Positions 23,638 to 35,670 of a stretch of 64,000 nucleotides of DNA are shown piece by piece. Origin of the DNA: Zingiber officinale. Lineage: Eukaryota > Streptophyta > Magnoliopsida > Zingiberales > Zingiberaceae. The first letter of the stretch is position 1. Each line of letters begins with the position of its first letter. The stretch covers positions 9,323,705 through 9,387,704 of the forward strand of contig NC_055987.1 of the NCBI RefSeq assembly GCF_018446385.1, read 5' to 3'. Position numbers and translations under genes: made by a program. The notes under the pieces are model-generated. The model ran no database searches. It had not been told where the DNA came from and was given only the letters and a program-made list of their open reading frames with translations.

Positions 23638-26600
23638 TGTTGGTTGTTACTCGGAAAACATAGAGGTTCCACTATACAAAAATTTTATACAAAGGTCTGA
23701 ACCTTTTCCTAGCTACCATGTGTTCTTTTAAATTAAATTTTGGATCGCCTGCGGAACTTAACACGTTTGATCCAAAACTTAATCTATTTGTTCTTTTAGG
23801 TTTAGACTTGGATCTCCTGAGGAACTTAACACGTTTGATCCAAATCACTTAAGTTATTAATTCCATTAAATATTAATTTCCATAATTGGTTCCCAGTACT
23901 GACGTGGCGAGGCACATGACCTTCTTGGATATGGGAACAACCACCACCGACTAGACAAAACCTTTTAAGGAAAACTACTAATATTTAATTTCCTAAAATA
24001 ACTTTAGGTTAACCAAAAGGAACAATCAAATCACAAGGAAAAGAAGAAAACATAAGAACACTACATCGAAAATAAATTCGAAATACTAGAATCGTAAGCC
24101 TCTTGTATTTGGTATTATTTCCAAAAATAACTAGTATGATACGGAAAGGAAAAATACTAGTTATACCTTTTAGAAAGACCTCTTGATCTTCTACCGTATT
24201 CCTCTTCTAACCTCAGACGTTGTGTGGGCAATGATCTTCCGAGATGAGAAACCACCAACACACCTTCTTCTCCTCCTTGCTAGGTTCGGTCAAATCAAGA
24301 GATTCACCAAGGATGAAGAGAAAACACCAACCAAGACTCCAAGGTATGCAAGTTTTCTCTCCTTCTTCTTCTTCTCCAAGTAGTATCCGGCCACCACAAA
24401 AGCTCCAAGCAATGGAAGAGTTTCGGCCACCACAAAGAGGAAGAGAGGGAGAGAATAATAGAGGTTGTCCCCCATGAAGGCACCCCCACCCCTTCTTTTA
24501 TATTCCTTGGCTTTGGCAAATAAGGAAATTTATTTATAATAAAATTTCCTTAACTTTCCTAGACAACAATTAATTAAGAAAAATTAAATAAAATTTCTTA
24601 ATCTATTAATCATGGCCGGCCACCTCAAATAGATAAATTAGGAGAGTTTCAATCAACAAAATAAAACTTCCTAATTTGTTTCCAGAAATTTTAAAAATAA
24701 AATTTCTCTTCAAAAATCCCTTCATAGTTGATAAAAAGAAATTTCTATAATTTTATTTTTCAACATGTGAATAATTTTACAAAGAGAAAAGATAAAATAT
24801 CTTTCCAATCTACAAATAAGGAAAGAGATCTAATCTCTTTCTTTAATCTTTTATAGATCCTTTTAAGAGAGATATTTTAATTTTAATTCTCTCCAATAAA
24901 TTATATCTTCCACATAAGAAAAATTAAAATTAAAATTCTTTTTAATTTCATTAGGGCCGACCCCCTTTAGCTTGGGTTCAAGCTAGGGTCGGCCACCCAT
25001 AAACCATGCTTAGGCCGGCCTTAGCTTGATCCCCAAGCTAGCTTGGCCGGCCCCCTTTAGGTGGGTATAGAAGGTGGGTATAGGTGGGTATAGTACTCTA
25101 TAAATAAGAGGCTACGATAGGGACCGAGAGGAGGAATTGGTTTTGGTCTCTCGATAAAATTAAGCATCCCGTGTTCGCCCCGAACACACAACTTAATTTT
25201 ATCAATAATAATTCATTCCACTAGAGAACTATTATTCAACTACCGCACCAATCCCAAATTATATTTTTGGGCTCCTTCTTATTATGAGTGTGTTAATCTC
25301 CCTATGTTTAAGATATCGAATGTCCACTAATTAAGTGAGTTACTGACAACTCATTTAATTAATATCTTAGTCCAAGAGTAGTACCACTCAACCTTATCAT
25401 CATGTCGGGCTAAGTCCACCTGCAGGGTTTAATATGACAATCCTTATGAGCTCCTCTTGGGGACATTATCAACCTAGTATCTCTAGGACACAATTTCCTT
25501 CTATAATCAACAACACACACTATAAGTGATATCATTTCCCAACTTATCGAGCTTATTGATTTATCGAACTAAATCTCACCCATTGATAAATTAAAAAAAT
25601 AAATATCAAATATATGTGCTTGTTATTATATTAGGATTAAGAGCACACACTTCCATAATAACTGAGGTCTTTGTTTCTTCATAAAGTCAGTATAAAAGGA
25701 ACGACCTCAAATGATCCTACTCAATACACTCTAAGTGTACTAATGTAATTATATAGTTAAAATAAACTAATACCTAATTACACTACGACCTTCCAATGGT
25801 TTGTTCCTTTCCATCTTGGTCGTGAGCTACTGTTTATAATTTATAAGGAACCGATAATATGATCTTCTGTGTGTGACACCACACACCATGTTATCTACAA
25901 TATAAATTAATTGAGCAACTACATTTATCATAAATATAGACATTTGACCAATGTGATTCTTATTTCTAGATAAATGTTTATACCAAAAGCTAGGCTTTTA
26001 ATATACTTCCTAACAATCTCCCACTTATACTAAAAGACTAAGCTGCTATATCTGCTGTCATACATCTGATTCCTAACCTTCAACATGCCCATCAAAAGCT
26101 CTTGCCTTAAGGACCTTAGTGAAAGGATCTATAGGTCTTCACCTAATGCAATCTAGGTGGCAACAACTTCTCCTCGTTTATACGATTTCTCGTATTGGGT
26201 GGTACTTGCGCTCTATTGTGTTTACTTGCCTTATAGACTTATGCTTTCTTCGAGTTTGCTACTGCACCAACATTATTACAATAAATTATAATAATCTTTG
26301 GACAAACTAGAAATCATATCTAAGTCTATCTTGAGGTTATTGAGTCATTCAGTTTTTATGGCTACCTCAAAGACTTGCCATATACTAAGCTTCTATGGTG
26401 GAGTCCAGAAAAACACCTATGCTTATCACTCTTTCATAGTTATGACTTTACCTCCTAAAGTAAACACAAAACCCCGAGGTTGACTTATTATTGTCCCTAT
26501 CCGATTGGAAGTCAAAATCCATGCAACCCACAGGGACCAAATTAACTGCCTTGTAAGCTAGCATATAATCTCTAGTGCCTCTAAGGTACTTCAATATATG

Positions 26601-29600
26601 GTTTACTGCAGTCCACTGTCCTTGTCCAGGGTTACTTTGATATCTGCTAACTATGCCCTTGGCAAAACAGATTTCTGATCTCGTGCATAGCATACTTTAG
26701 GCTTCCGATAGCTGAAGCATAAAGAACTGCCTTCATTTCCTCTATCTCCTTTGATGTCTACGGAGATATTTCTTTAGATAAAGTTACTCCATGCTAAAAA
26801 GGTAAGAAAACTTTCTTGGAGTTTTGCATGCTTAAAACGAGCAAGGATTTTTTTCGATATATGAAGCTTGGGATAAGTACAATATTCTTTTCTTGCGATC
26901 CCTTATTACTTTGATCCCAAGAATATATTCATTCTCCCAAGTCCTTTATATCGAATTGTTTGGACAACCATACCCTTACCTCTAACAACATTTTGATATT
27001 GTTTCCAACGACCAAAAATGTTATCTACGTATAGAACAAGAAATACCACCACGTTTCCATCACACCTTTTGTATACACAAGACTTATCCGGTTACTAAAT
27101 AAATCCATAGGTCTGGATTACTTTGATAAACCGGATGTTCCAAGACCTTGAAGCTTTGCCTCAGTCCATAGACTGATTGAGTTTGCACACAAGATGCTCT
27201 TTAGCCCTTTGTAATGAACCCTTCTGGTTGCTTTATATAGATGCTTTCTTCAAGACTTCCATTAAGGAATGCTGTCTTGACATCCACTTGCCAAATAGAT
27301 AAAAGAATCCAGATAGACTTAAACATGACTACCAGTGAAAAAGTTTCCTTTTTCATCAAGCCTTGCTTTGAAAGTTTCTACCTTCCTGTCTATCCCTCTT
27401 TTCCTATTATAGACCTTTTTACACCCAAAGGCTTTTACACTATTTGGTGGTTCTACAAGCTTCCAAATTTTATTAGAATACATATATTCTAATTCTATTA
27501 TTCATTACTCTTTGCCAAGATGCTGCATCTTTATCTTGGAGTGCTTCGTCATATGTCCGGAGATCAGGTTCATGTCCTCCAGAGATCGAGTCCAAAAACT
27601 CTCCAAATCATGAATCTTTTTAGGTTGCCTAACAACCCTCCTACTACGACGAGACACTTTCTGCAATTGTGTATCATTTGTGATACGTGTTGCAGTTTTC
27701 TTGTGGTATCTCATCTTGTACAGTTGGTACTAGATTAGACACGTGTTTTATTATTTCCATAAGAACAAATTTACTTATGGGCACGTGGTTTATTACATAG
27801 TCCTTTTCTAAAAATTGATCATTGATGCTAACAATGACCTTCTGATTTTTAAGACTATAAACCTACTTTCATTTCTCTAGGATAACCCACAAACAAGTGA
27901 ATTCTTGTCCAAATTATCATTGTCTCTCTTCAGCATATGTGCTGGACTATCCGAATCCGAATATGCTTCAAAATAGGCTTACACCTATTCAGCAATTCTA
28001 TATGAGTAGAGAGTTCTGATTTTGGAAGGTACAATTTGGCAATAACTCATCATCAATCTTCTTATTTCCATAAGAGTCCTATACCTTCCTTTTTCTACTA
28101 TACCATTCTGTTGGGGTGTACTAGGTGCAGTTAGTTGGGATTGAGTCCCGACTTCTGATAAGTGACTCCTAAATTGTCCCAAGAGGTACTTGCCACTACG
28201 ATCTTACCATAGTGACTTGATACTTTTACTTTAACATTTCTCCGCATCAGCCTTGTACTCTTTGAACTAATCAAAGCACTTAGTCTTGCGGCACATCAAG
28301 TAATTGTATTTGTATCTTGAAATATTCGATACTACCTCTTGTCTGGATAGTCATAGGATCACACAAATCAGAATGAACCAATTCCAATATATCTTTGGCT
28401 CCATACCCCTTAGACTTAAAAGCTTCTTGGTTATTTTTCCTTCCAAGTAAGACTCGCATGTTGGAAAAATTTCCTCTACTAATGAACCCAAAAGTTCATC
28501 AGCTACCAATGAATCCTACTTAAGTTAATATAACCTAGTCTTATATGTCAAAGATATAATTGGTTCATTTCTGAAGGTTGCTTTCTCTTAAAGTTAGAAG
28601 ATGTGTTACTAATTTCCATTTGTTGCATCGTGGGAGTTATTGGATTATAAATTGTCAACCAACATACCAGAATAGATAACTTCCCTATTTTTCTTGATAA
28701 CAACTTTGTTATCAAAATAGACATGATATCTATTCTATAATAGTTTAGAAACTGAAATCAGATTCTTTCTAAACTTAGTATGTAAAGACAATTTCTAATA
28801 ATCCAAATTTTATTCCTATTAGAGAATAAACCTCTCCCACTGCAACAGCTGCTACTTTTGAAGTAGTGCCCATGTGGACGGTGTTTTTTATTTTCATTTA
28901 GTTGTCAGGTTTCCTGTAACCCTGCAATGAATTGCAGACATGATTAATGGTATCTGTATCTACACTCCAGGTTCTAGTAGATAACACCACTAGACATGTT
29001 CCAACTAATGAATTAAATACACCTAAATTGTTCTTAGTTCTAAGAAGACAGTCTACCTTAATGTCCAAGTCCTATTTCCAATCATTACAATTGGGACTAC
29101 TAAGTCTTTTCTATAGTATAACAATTAGGGAATTGACAAACATTTTAAATCCTAAGAATTACAAAAATATTTGGTCAAGATCAATTCCTTAAAATCCCCA
29201 TGAATTTTGTATGCCACGATGGTGTATACAAAATCAAAGAGGAGATTTTATCCATTAATTTTATTATCTCGTCAACTTTACTTTATAACGAATAAAATTA
29301 ATAATTGATCTGTCTTTGATCAAATATTTGGTCAAAAACTTTTGAATTTAAAATAACATTGATTCCTCAAACAATATTATTTGAATTCACCAACACCTCA
29401 AACACCGTGAATTTTGCATGCCACGATAGTGTGGACGTATACAAAATTTAAACATTTGTAAGAGGAGGGTTTTACCCATTAATTATCTTGTCAATAAATC
29501 TTTATGACAAATAAAATTACCTCAAACACCGTGAATTTTGTATACCACGATAGTGTGGGCGTATACAAAATTTAAACATTTGTAAGAGGAGGGTTTTACC

Positions 29601-32600
29601 CATTAATTATCTTGTCAATAAATCTTTATGACAAATAAAATTACCTCAAACACCGTGAATTTTGTATGACACGATAGTGTGGACGTATACAAAATCAAAC
29701 ATTTGTAAGAGGGGTTTTTAATTTTATTATCTTGTCAACCTATTTATTTGACAAATTAATAGTTGATTTTTCTTCGGTCACACAAATAATAGCAGTGACT
29801 CCGATGGGGAGGATATTATTAGATGTGCCTAAGTGTATACCATTACATGACACTAAGTCCATTAATAAGATTATGCCCCTTCCGATGGGGAAGATCACAC
29901 GCTCTTAATTAACTTCCTATAGTCATCCAAAATGGAAGTTTAATCTAGTGATCCGCAAACAAGCTCATCCGATATGGAGGAAGGCACTCAGAGCCAACGC
30001 GCAAGCTTGTTGCATCACTTATAAACCAGTAATGGAGACCGCAGAATTTATTTAAAATAAATCCCTCTCCCACTTAGTTATTTAAAGTGAGGAATTTTGC
30101 CTATGCTAGTCTACCTAACATGCATACTAACAAGCACACACAATACAACATAAAAAGCAATAAATAGAAAAACTATTTTTCAACTATTATGGCTTTTATC
30201 TATTGTTTTCCATCGTGTGTCGCCAACCCTAGCTACTGCCATCTTTGGCCACTGCCACCGGGTCTAGTTGTCGCATCCATCTTGCTCCTTGTTCCGATGC
30301 GCCTCTGGTCCTCAAAAGGTTCCACGCCTTGCAAGATTCGATCCGCGACATAAATAGAATTTTACATTTTTCGATCCTATATTCCTCGAAGGAATGTACT
30401 TGTAAACTAGATCGATCATAAAATAAAATTTACATCCATCGATCCTATATTCCATAAAAGGAATGTACATGTAACTAGATCAAAAGATAAAATCCTAATA
30501 AAACTAAATACAGCTCCTGCTGTATTTTATAATACAATCATGCACACACAATAAAATGCCCTTGACATGTCCAAGGATCCAATCACACACATAATAACTA
30601 TAAGCCATAATAATTGGATCCTGCATCCACAAAGTTAGCACATCCTACTATTATCCTGCCTAAATTATGTATGACATGTGCATAATTAAGCTAATACCAA
30701 ATACACAGAGGCAAAACCCTAGCTCTGATACCAATTGTTGGTTGCTACTCGGAAAACCCAGAGGTTCCACTGTACAAAAATTTTGTACAAAGGTCTGAAC
30801 CTTTTCCTAGCTACCATGTGTTCTTTTAAATTAAATTTTGGATCGCCTGCGGAACTTAACACGTTTGATCCAAAACTTAATCTATTTGTTCTTTTAGGTT
30901 TAGACTTGGATCTCCTGCGAAACTTAACACGTTTGATCCAAATCACTTAAGTTATTAATTCCATTAAATATTAATTTCCATAATTGGTTCCCAGTACTGA
31001 CGTGGCGAGGCACATGACCTTCTTGGATATGGGAACAACCACAACCGACTAGACAAAACTTTTTAAGGAAAGCTAATATTTAATTTCCTAAAATAACTTT
31101 AGGTTAACCAAAAGGAACAATCAAATCACAAGGAAAAGAAGAAAACATAAGAACACTACATCGAAAATAAATTCGAAATACTATAATCATAAGCCTCTTG
31201 TATTTAGTATTATTTCCAAAAATAACTAGTATGATGCGGAAAGGAAAAATACTAGTTATACCTTTTAGAAAGACATCTTGATCTTCTACCGTATTCCTCT
31301 TCTAACCTCAGACGTTGTGTGGGCAACGATCTTCCGAGATGAGAAACCACCAACACACCTTCTTCTCCTCCTTGCTAGGTTCTGCCAAATCAAGAGCTTC
31401 ACCAAGGATGAAGAGAAAACACCAACCAAGACTCCAAGGGATGCAAGCTTTCTCTCCTTCTTCTTCTTCTTCTCCAAGTAGTATCCGACCACCACAAAAG
31501 CTCCAAGCAATGGAAGAGTTTCGGCCACCACAAAGAGGAAGAGAGGGAGAGAGGTTGGCCGACCACAACACCAAGGAAAAGAGGGAGAGAATAATAGAGG
31601 TTGTCCCCCATGAAGGCACCCCCACCCCTTCTTTTATATTCCTTGGCTTTGCAAATAAGGAAATTTATTTATAATAAAATTTCCTTAACTTTCCTTGACA
31701 ACAATTAATTAATAAAAATTAAATAAAATTTCTTAATCTATTAATCATGGTCGGCCACCTCAAATAGACAAATTAGGAGAGTTTCAATCAACAAAATAAA
31801 ACTTCCTAATTTGTTTCCGGAAATTTTAAAAATAAAATTTCTCTTCAAAAATCCCTTCATGGTTGATAAAAAGAAATTTCTATAATTTTATTTTTCAATA
31901 TGTGAATAATTTTACAAAGAGAAAAAATAAAATATCTTTCCAATCTACAAATAAGGAAAGAGATCTAATCTCTTTCTTTAATCTTTTGTAGATCCTTTTA
32001 AGAGAGATATTTTAATTTTAATTCTCTCCAATAAATTATATCTTCCACATAAGAAAAATTAAAATTAAAATTCTTTTTAATTTCATTAGGGCCGACCCCC
32101 TTTAGCTTGGGTTCAAGCTTGATCCCCAAGCTAGCTTGGCCGACCCCCTTTAGGTGGGTATAGAAGGTGGGTATAGGTGGGTATAGTACTCTATAAATAA
32201 GAGACTACGATAGAGACCAAGAGGAGGAATTGGTTTTGGTCTCCCGATAAAATTAAGCATCCCGTGTTCGCCCCGAACACACAACTTAATTTTATCAATA
32301 ATAATTCATTCCACTAGAGAACTATTATTGAACTACCGCACAAATCCCAAATTACATTTTTGGGCTCCTTCTTATTATGAGTGTGTTAATCTCCCTATGT
32401 TTAAGATATCGAATGTCCACTAATTAAGTGAGTTACTGACAACTCATTTAATTAATATCTTAGTCCAAGAGTAGTACCACTCAACCTTATCATCATGTCG
32501 GGCTAAGTCCACTTGCAGGGTTGAACATGACAATCCTTATGAGCTCCTCTTGGGGACATTATCAACCTAGTATCTGTAGGACACAGTTTCCTTCTATAAT

Positions 32601-33107
32601 CAACAACACACACTATAAGTGATATCATTTCCCAACTTATCGAGCTTATTGATTTATCGAACTAAATCTCACCATTGATAAATTAAAGAAATAAATATCA
32701 AATATATGTGCTTGTTATTATATTAGGATTAAGAGCACACACTTCCATAATAACTGAGGTCTTTGTTTCTTCATAAAGTCAGTATAAAAGGAATGACCTC
32801 AAATGATCCTACTCAATACACTCTAAGTGTACTAATGTAATTATATAGTTAAAATAAACTAATACCTAATTACACTACGACCTTCCAATGGTTTGTTCCT
32901 TTCCATCTTGGTCGTGAGCTACTGTTTATAATTTATAAGGAACCGATAATATGATCTTCTGTGTGTGACACCACACACCATGTTATCTACAATATAAATT
33001 AATTGAGCAACTACATTTATCATAAATGTAGACATTTGACCAATGTGATTCTTATTTCTAAATAAATGTTTATACCAAAAGCTAGACTTTTAGTATACTT
33101 CCTAACA
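23638..33107 (-). mobile_element. Full-length Copia LTR retrotransposon, broken inside
   Basis: The LTRs are 23638-26015 (3' LTR) and 30736-33107 (5' LTR), about 2.37 kb each. On the minus strand they begin TGTTAGGAAGTATA and end AACCAACA. The flanks are a perfect target duplication AGATG (23633-23637 and 33108-33112). The primer-binding site (reverse of TGGTATCAGAGC) adjoins the right LTR at about 30723-30735. A polypurine tract (reverse of 'aatctcccactt') adjoins the left LTR at 26016. Copia pol remnants lie in between on the minus strand, including an RT/RNase H piece at 26448-26693 ('RYQSNPGQGQWTAV', 'KYLRGTRDYML') and an integrase piece at 27985-28182 ('TPQQNGIVEKG'). The LTRs differ by a few percent by eye plus two indels of about 40 bp, so the insertion looks young. 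Pol is broken by many interruptions. Confidence 0.92.
29396..29760. repeat. Three tandem copies of a ~124-bp unit inside the Copia
   Basis: Units start near 29396, 29520 and 29644 at 'cctcaaacaccgtgaattt'. A more diverged partial copy lies around 29200. The array lies between the 5' LTR and the pol remnants of the minus-strand Copia, in its leader/gag zone. Confidence 0.85.
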
Positions 33108-33112
33108 AGATG

Positions 33113-34560
33113 GACTGCTAAAGACCACTCTTGTTATATGTTCATCCTTAAGGAGTCGGGATGCTTCTGGCTGAGCTGAGTGGAGTCGAGGGAGCTGTGC
33201 CTAGGGGTGGCTGAGCGGAGTGAAGTGGAGGGAGTTGAGCCTTGGGGTCGGGAGAGCTGAGGTCCTGGAGTTGGGCAGACCGATCGACTAGAAGTATATG
33301 AGATGACTGAGTAGAATATGGGGTCAGGGGAGTTGAACCCCGGGGGGCAAGCCAATTGACTGAGTGAAAGTATTTGATTTGACTAAGCAGAGTGTGTAAT
33401 CCGTAGAGCTGAGCTTTTATATTCAGATAGACCAACTGCTGAGTTAAATCGATCATCTAATTGTACCTTTCGTCCCGGATGATTCGAATTGATCTCCTTA
33501 ATGTAAGCGGAGATTTTTTATATTCACCGCATTAATTTGTATGGGGATGCAGCCATGCAGGTACCTGATACACCGATCTTTTGCAATTCTTTTCTAATTT
33601 TAGGATAAATATTTCTTTCATGATGTGATGCGATGGTTAGGATGCATGTCGCTGTATTACGAGTTTAGGAGATGGACCATATCTTTGGTGGAGAGTTGGA
33701 ATGAAACATTTGGGGTTTGCTTATCTGTAAATTGTTATCTAGCTCATTAATTATTAAGTTCAGTCGTTTTCTTTCTGACCCATCCTTAACTCCTAACATG
33801 TGTTTTTTTTTGTGCTTATCTATATACATAATACGATGTGCAGCTGGACCTCTACTGACAGTTCCTAAGGCAAAATCATCAACAGAGTGTTTCACTATGC
33901 AAAATTATCAAAGGAGCATCTATTACCCTCTTAAAGATGAATTTTCGACAAGAATAAGAAACAGTCTTTGACACAGGATTTTTGTTACACTGAAAACATG
34001 AAATTAAGAAAATTCAGATCTGACACATCATAAGTTCCCTTTGAAGATAAGCATTTTGTCAGCATTGTTATAATGTGGTCCAGGCGTCACAACACTTGAA
34101 ACCATTTGCAATTTTCTTTGTTTAAAGTCTTTACTTCCTTCTTTCTTCTAACTTTAACTTCCAGTCTCTAAAAATCAAAACATCGAAACATTCCGTTCAT
34201 GGATTTGCAACACAATTGGACAAAAAGTGGTTAAGAGGCAGCTTTAGCCTCTAGTTGAAGCGTCTCCATATTCATTTTTGGAACTTCTGATTGCATTTCT
34301 GCATACTGTTAAGAAATGTATGGCCATCTCTTGCACCCGATTTTATTATAAATAAATAACAGCATAAATAAAATACTGCATCCCTTTCGATGATGTTGTC
34401 CAATCAAATTTCATTTTCTTTCAACCATGAACGATCAAAATGACATGCACCATATATTTTCGAATTAACATCTTCTAATTCCATTATGATCATTAAGAGG
34501 ATATACTTTGATCTTATAAAACTTGGTAACTAATAAATAAACTATCTTAGCTGGTATGAA
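33113..34560. other. Repeat remnant and intergenic DNA before the GXM gene
   Basis: 33160-33420 is a purine-rich imperfect repeat ('gctgagtggagtcgaggga' style) that continues the sequence broken by the Copia at 23638. From about 33480 the DNA is AT-rich with no gene I recognise. Open frames up to about 84 codons here show no family features. Confidence 0.5.
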
Positions 34561-34563
34561 AGA

Positions 34564-34572
34564 TATATAAAT
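34564..34572 (+). promoter_or_regulatory. Candidate TATA box of the GXM gene
   Basis: TATATAAAT lies 224-232 bp before the chosen ATG in an otherwise non-coding stretch. The distance allows a leader of about 190 bp. Experimental start-site data would decide. Confidence 0.4.
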
Positions 34573-34795
34573 ACATAAATAGATATTAATTATGTATCAT
34601 ACTTCAGTGTCACCAAACGATCGAGTTTCTTCCACAACCATGCACCAAACAAGTTACATCCTCATCTAAAGAGTTGGCCACCTATCCGTATCAATCCGAA
34701 TGCTGCAATTTTACGTATCCAACCGACTCCCATCGACTCACCATAAAACTCCATGCCGATGTCCAAAGCTCTCCCAAGCTAATCAATCCTCTGAG

Positions 34796-35656
34796 ATGAA
34801 GCTGAAGAGCTCAAACAGTGCTGGGAAGCCAAAGCTCCTCTTCCTCGGATTCGTCGTCGCAGTGTTCCTCCTCTTTTTCCTCCTGCCATCCAACAACTCG
34901 TCCTCATCCGTGGCGAATCGATCGCCGGCGTCAGGAGATCAAAGGGATGGATGCGCGAAGATCCCGCCTTCTCTGGCGCATTCTATCATACACTACGCGA
35001 CGTTGAACATCACACCGCAGCAGACCCTGGAGGAAGTGTCCGTGACGGCGCGGGTGCTGCAGCGGAGGTCCCCCTGCAACTTTTTGGTCTTCGGCCTCGG
35101 CCACGACAGCCTGATGTGGAGCGCGCTGAACCACGGGGGCCGCACCGTCTTCCTCGAGGAGGACGAGCAGTGGATTGCGAGAGTGACCAAGAAGTCCCCG
35201 ACTCTGGAGGCGTACCACGTCAGGTACGGCACGAAAGTGCGCGAGGCAGAGGAGCTGATGGAGAAGGGGAAGTCCAGCGACTGCACGGGGGCGGTGGCGG
35301 AGGAGGCGGGAGGAGGCGCGTCGAGCAGGCCGTCAGGTTGCGAGCTGGCGCTGACTGATTTGCCGAGCGCGTTCTACGAGGTGGAGTGGGACGTGATCAT
35401 GGTGGACGCGCCGACGGGGTACGTGGCGGATGCGCCCGGGAGGATGGGGGCGATATATACGGCGGGAATGGTGGCGCGAGGGAGGAGCGCAGGCGGGACG
35501 ACGGACGTGATGGTCCATGACGTGGACAGGGCGGTGGAGGACAGGTTCTCCATGGCCTTCCTCTGCGGGGGGTACATGAAGGAGGAGGTTGGGAAGCTGA
35601 GGCACTTCACCATTCCCAGCCACAGAGGCAGCCCTGGAATCAAATTCTGCCCCTGA
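34796..35656 (+). CDS. GXM: Glucuronoxylan 4-O-methyltransferase (DUF579, GXM type)
   Basis: Enzymes of this group transfer a methyl group from S-adenosylmethionine to O-4 of glucuronic acid side chains of xylan in the Golgi, during secondary-wall formation. The 286-residue protein has a short basic N-terminus, one membrane anchor (about 13-30) and a Ser-rich stem, i.e. type II Golgi topology. The catalytic DUF579 region then follows: CNFLVFGLGHDSLMW (94-108), GGRTVFLEED (114-123), WDVIMVDAPTGY (198-209), APGRMGAIYTAG (213-224), VMVHDVDR (238-245) and the ending LRHFTIPSHR. These features, and the SPCNFLVFGLGHDSLMW and IPSHR blocks, fit GXM better than IRX15, which has a different block (CNLLVFGLTHETLLW) at that site. 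An in-frame ATG at 34700 would add 32 residues before the anchor; I chose the second because the family begins just before the anchor. Single exon, GC-rich. Confidence 0.93.
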   Translation: MKLKSSNSAGKPKLLFLGFVVAVFLLFFLLPSNNSSSSVANRSPASGDQRDGCAKIPPSLAHSIIHYATLNITPQQTLEEVSVTARVLQRRSPCNFLVFGLGHDSLMWSALNHGGRTVFLEEDEQWIARVTKKSPTLEAYHVRYGTKVREAEELMEKGKSSDCTGAVAEEAGGGASSRPSGCELALTDLPSAFYEVEWDVIMVDAPTGYVADAPGRMGAIYTAGMVARGRSAGGTTDVMVHDVDRAVEDRFSMAFLCGGYMKEEVGKLRHFTIPSHRGSPGIKFCP

Positions 35657-35670
35657 TTTCAATCTCTGCA

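Noticed and set aside
24183-24519. Open frames in both directions, recurring at 31278-31674 and 52809-53067
   Set aside because: They lie within the LTRs of one retrotransposon family and drift between copies without codon-like constraint.
33134-33456. Ser/Pro-rich minus-strand frames
   Set aside because: They derive from a purine-rich repeat that also occurs at 23480-23620 across the Copia insertion.
34796-35656. IRX15/IRX15-L as the identity of the DUF579 gene
   Set aside because: The block SPCNFLVFGLGHDSLMW and the ending IPSHR fit the GXM branch; IRX15 has a different block at that position.
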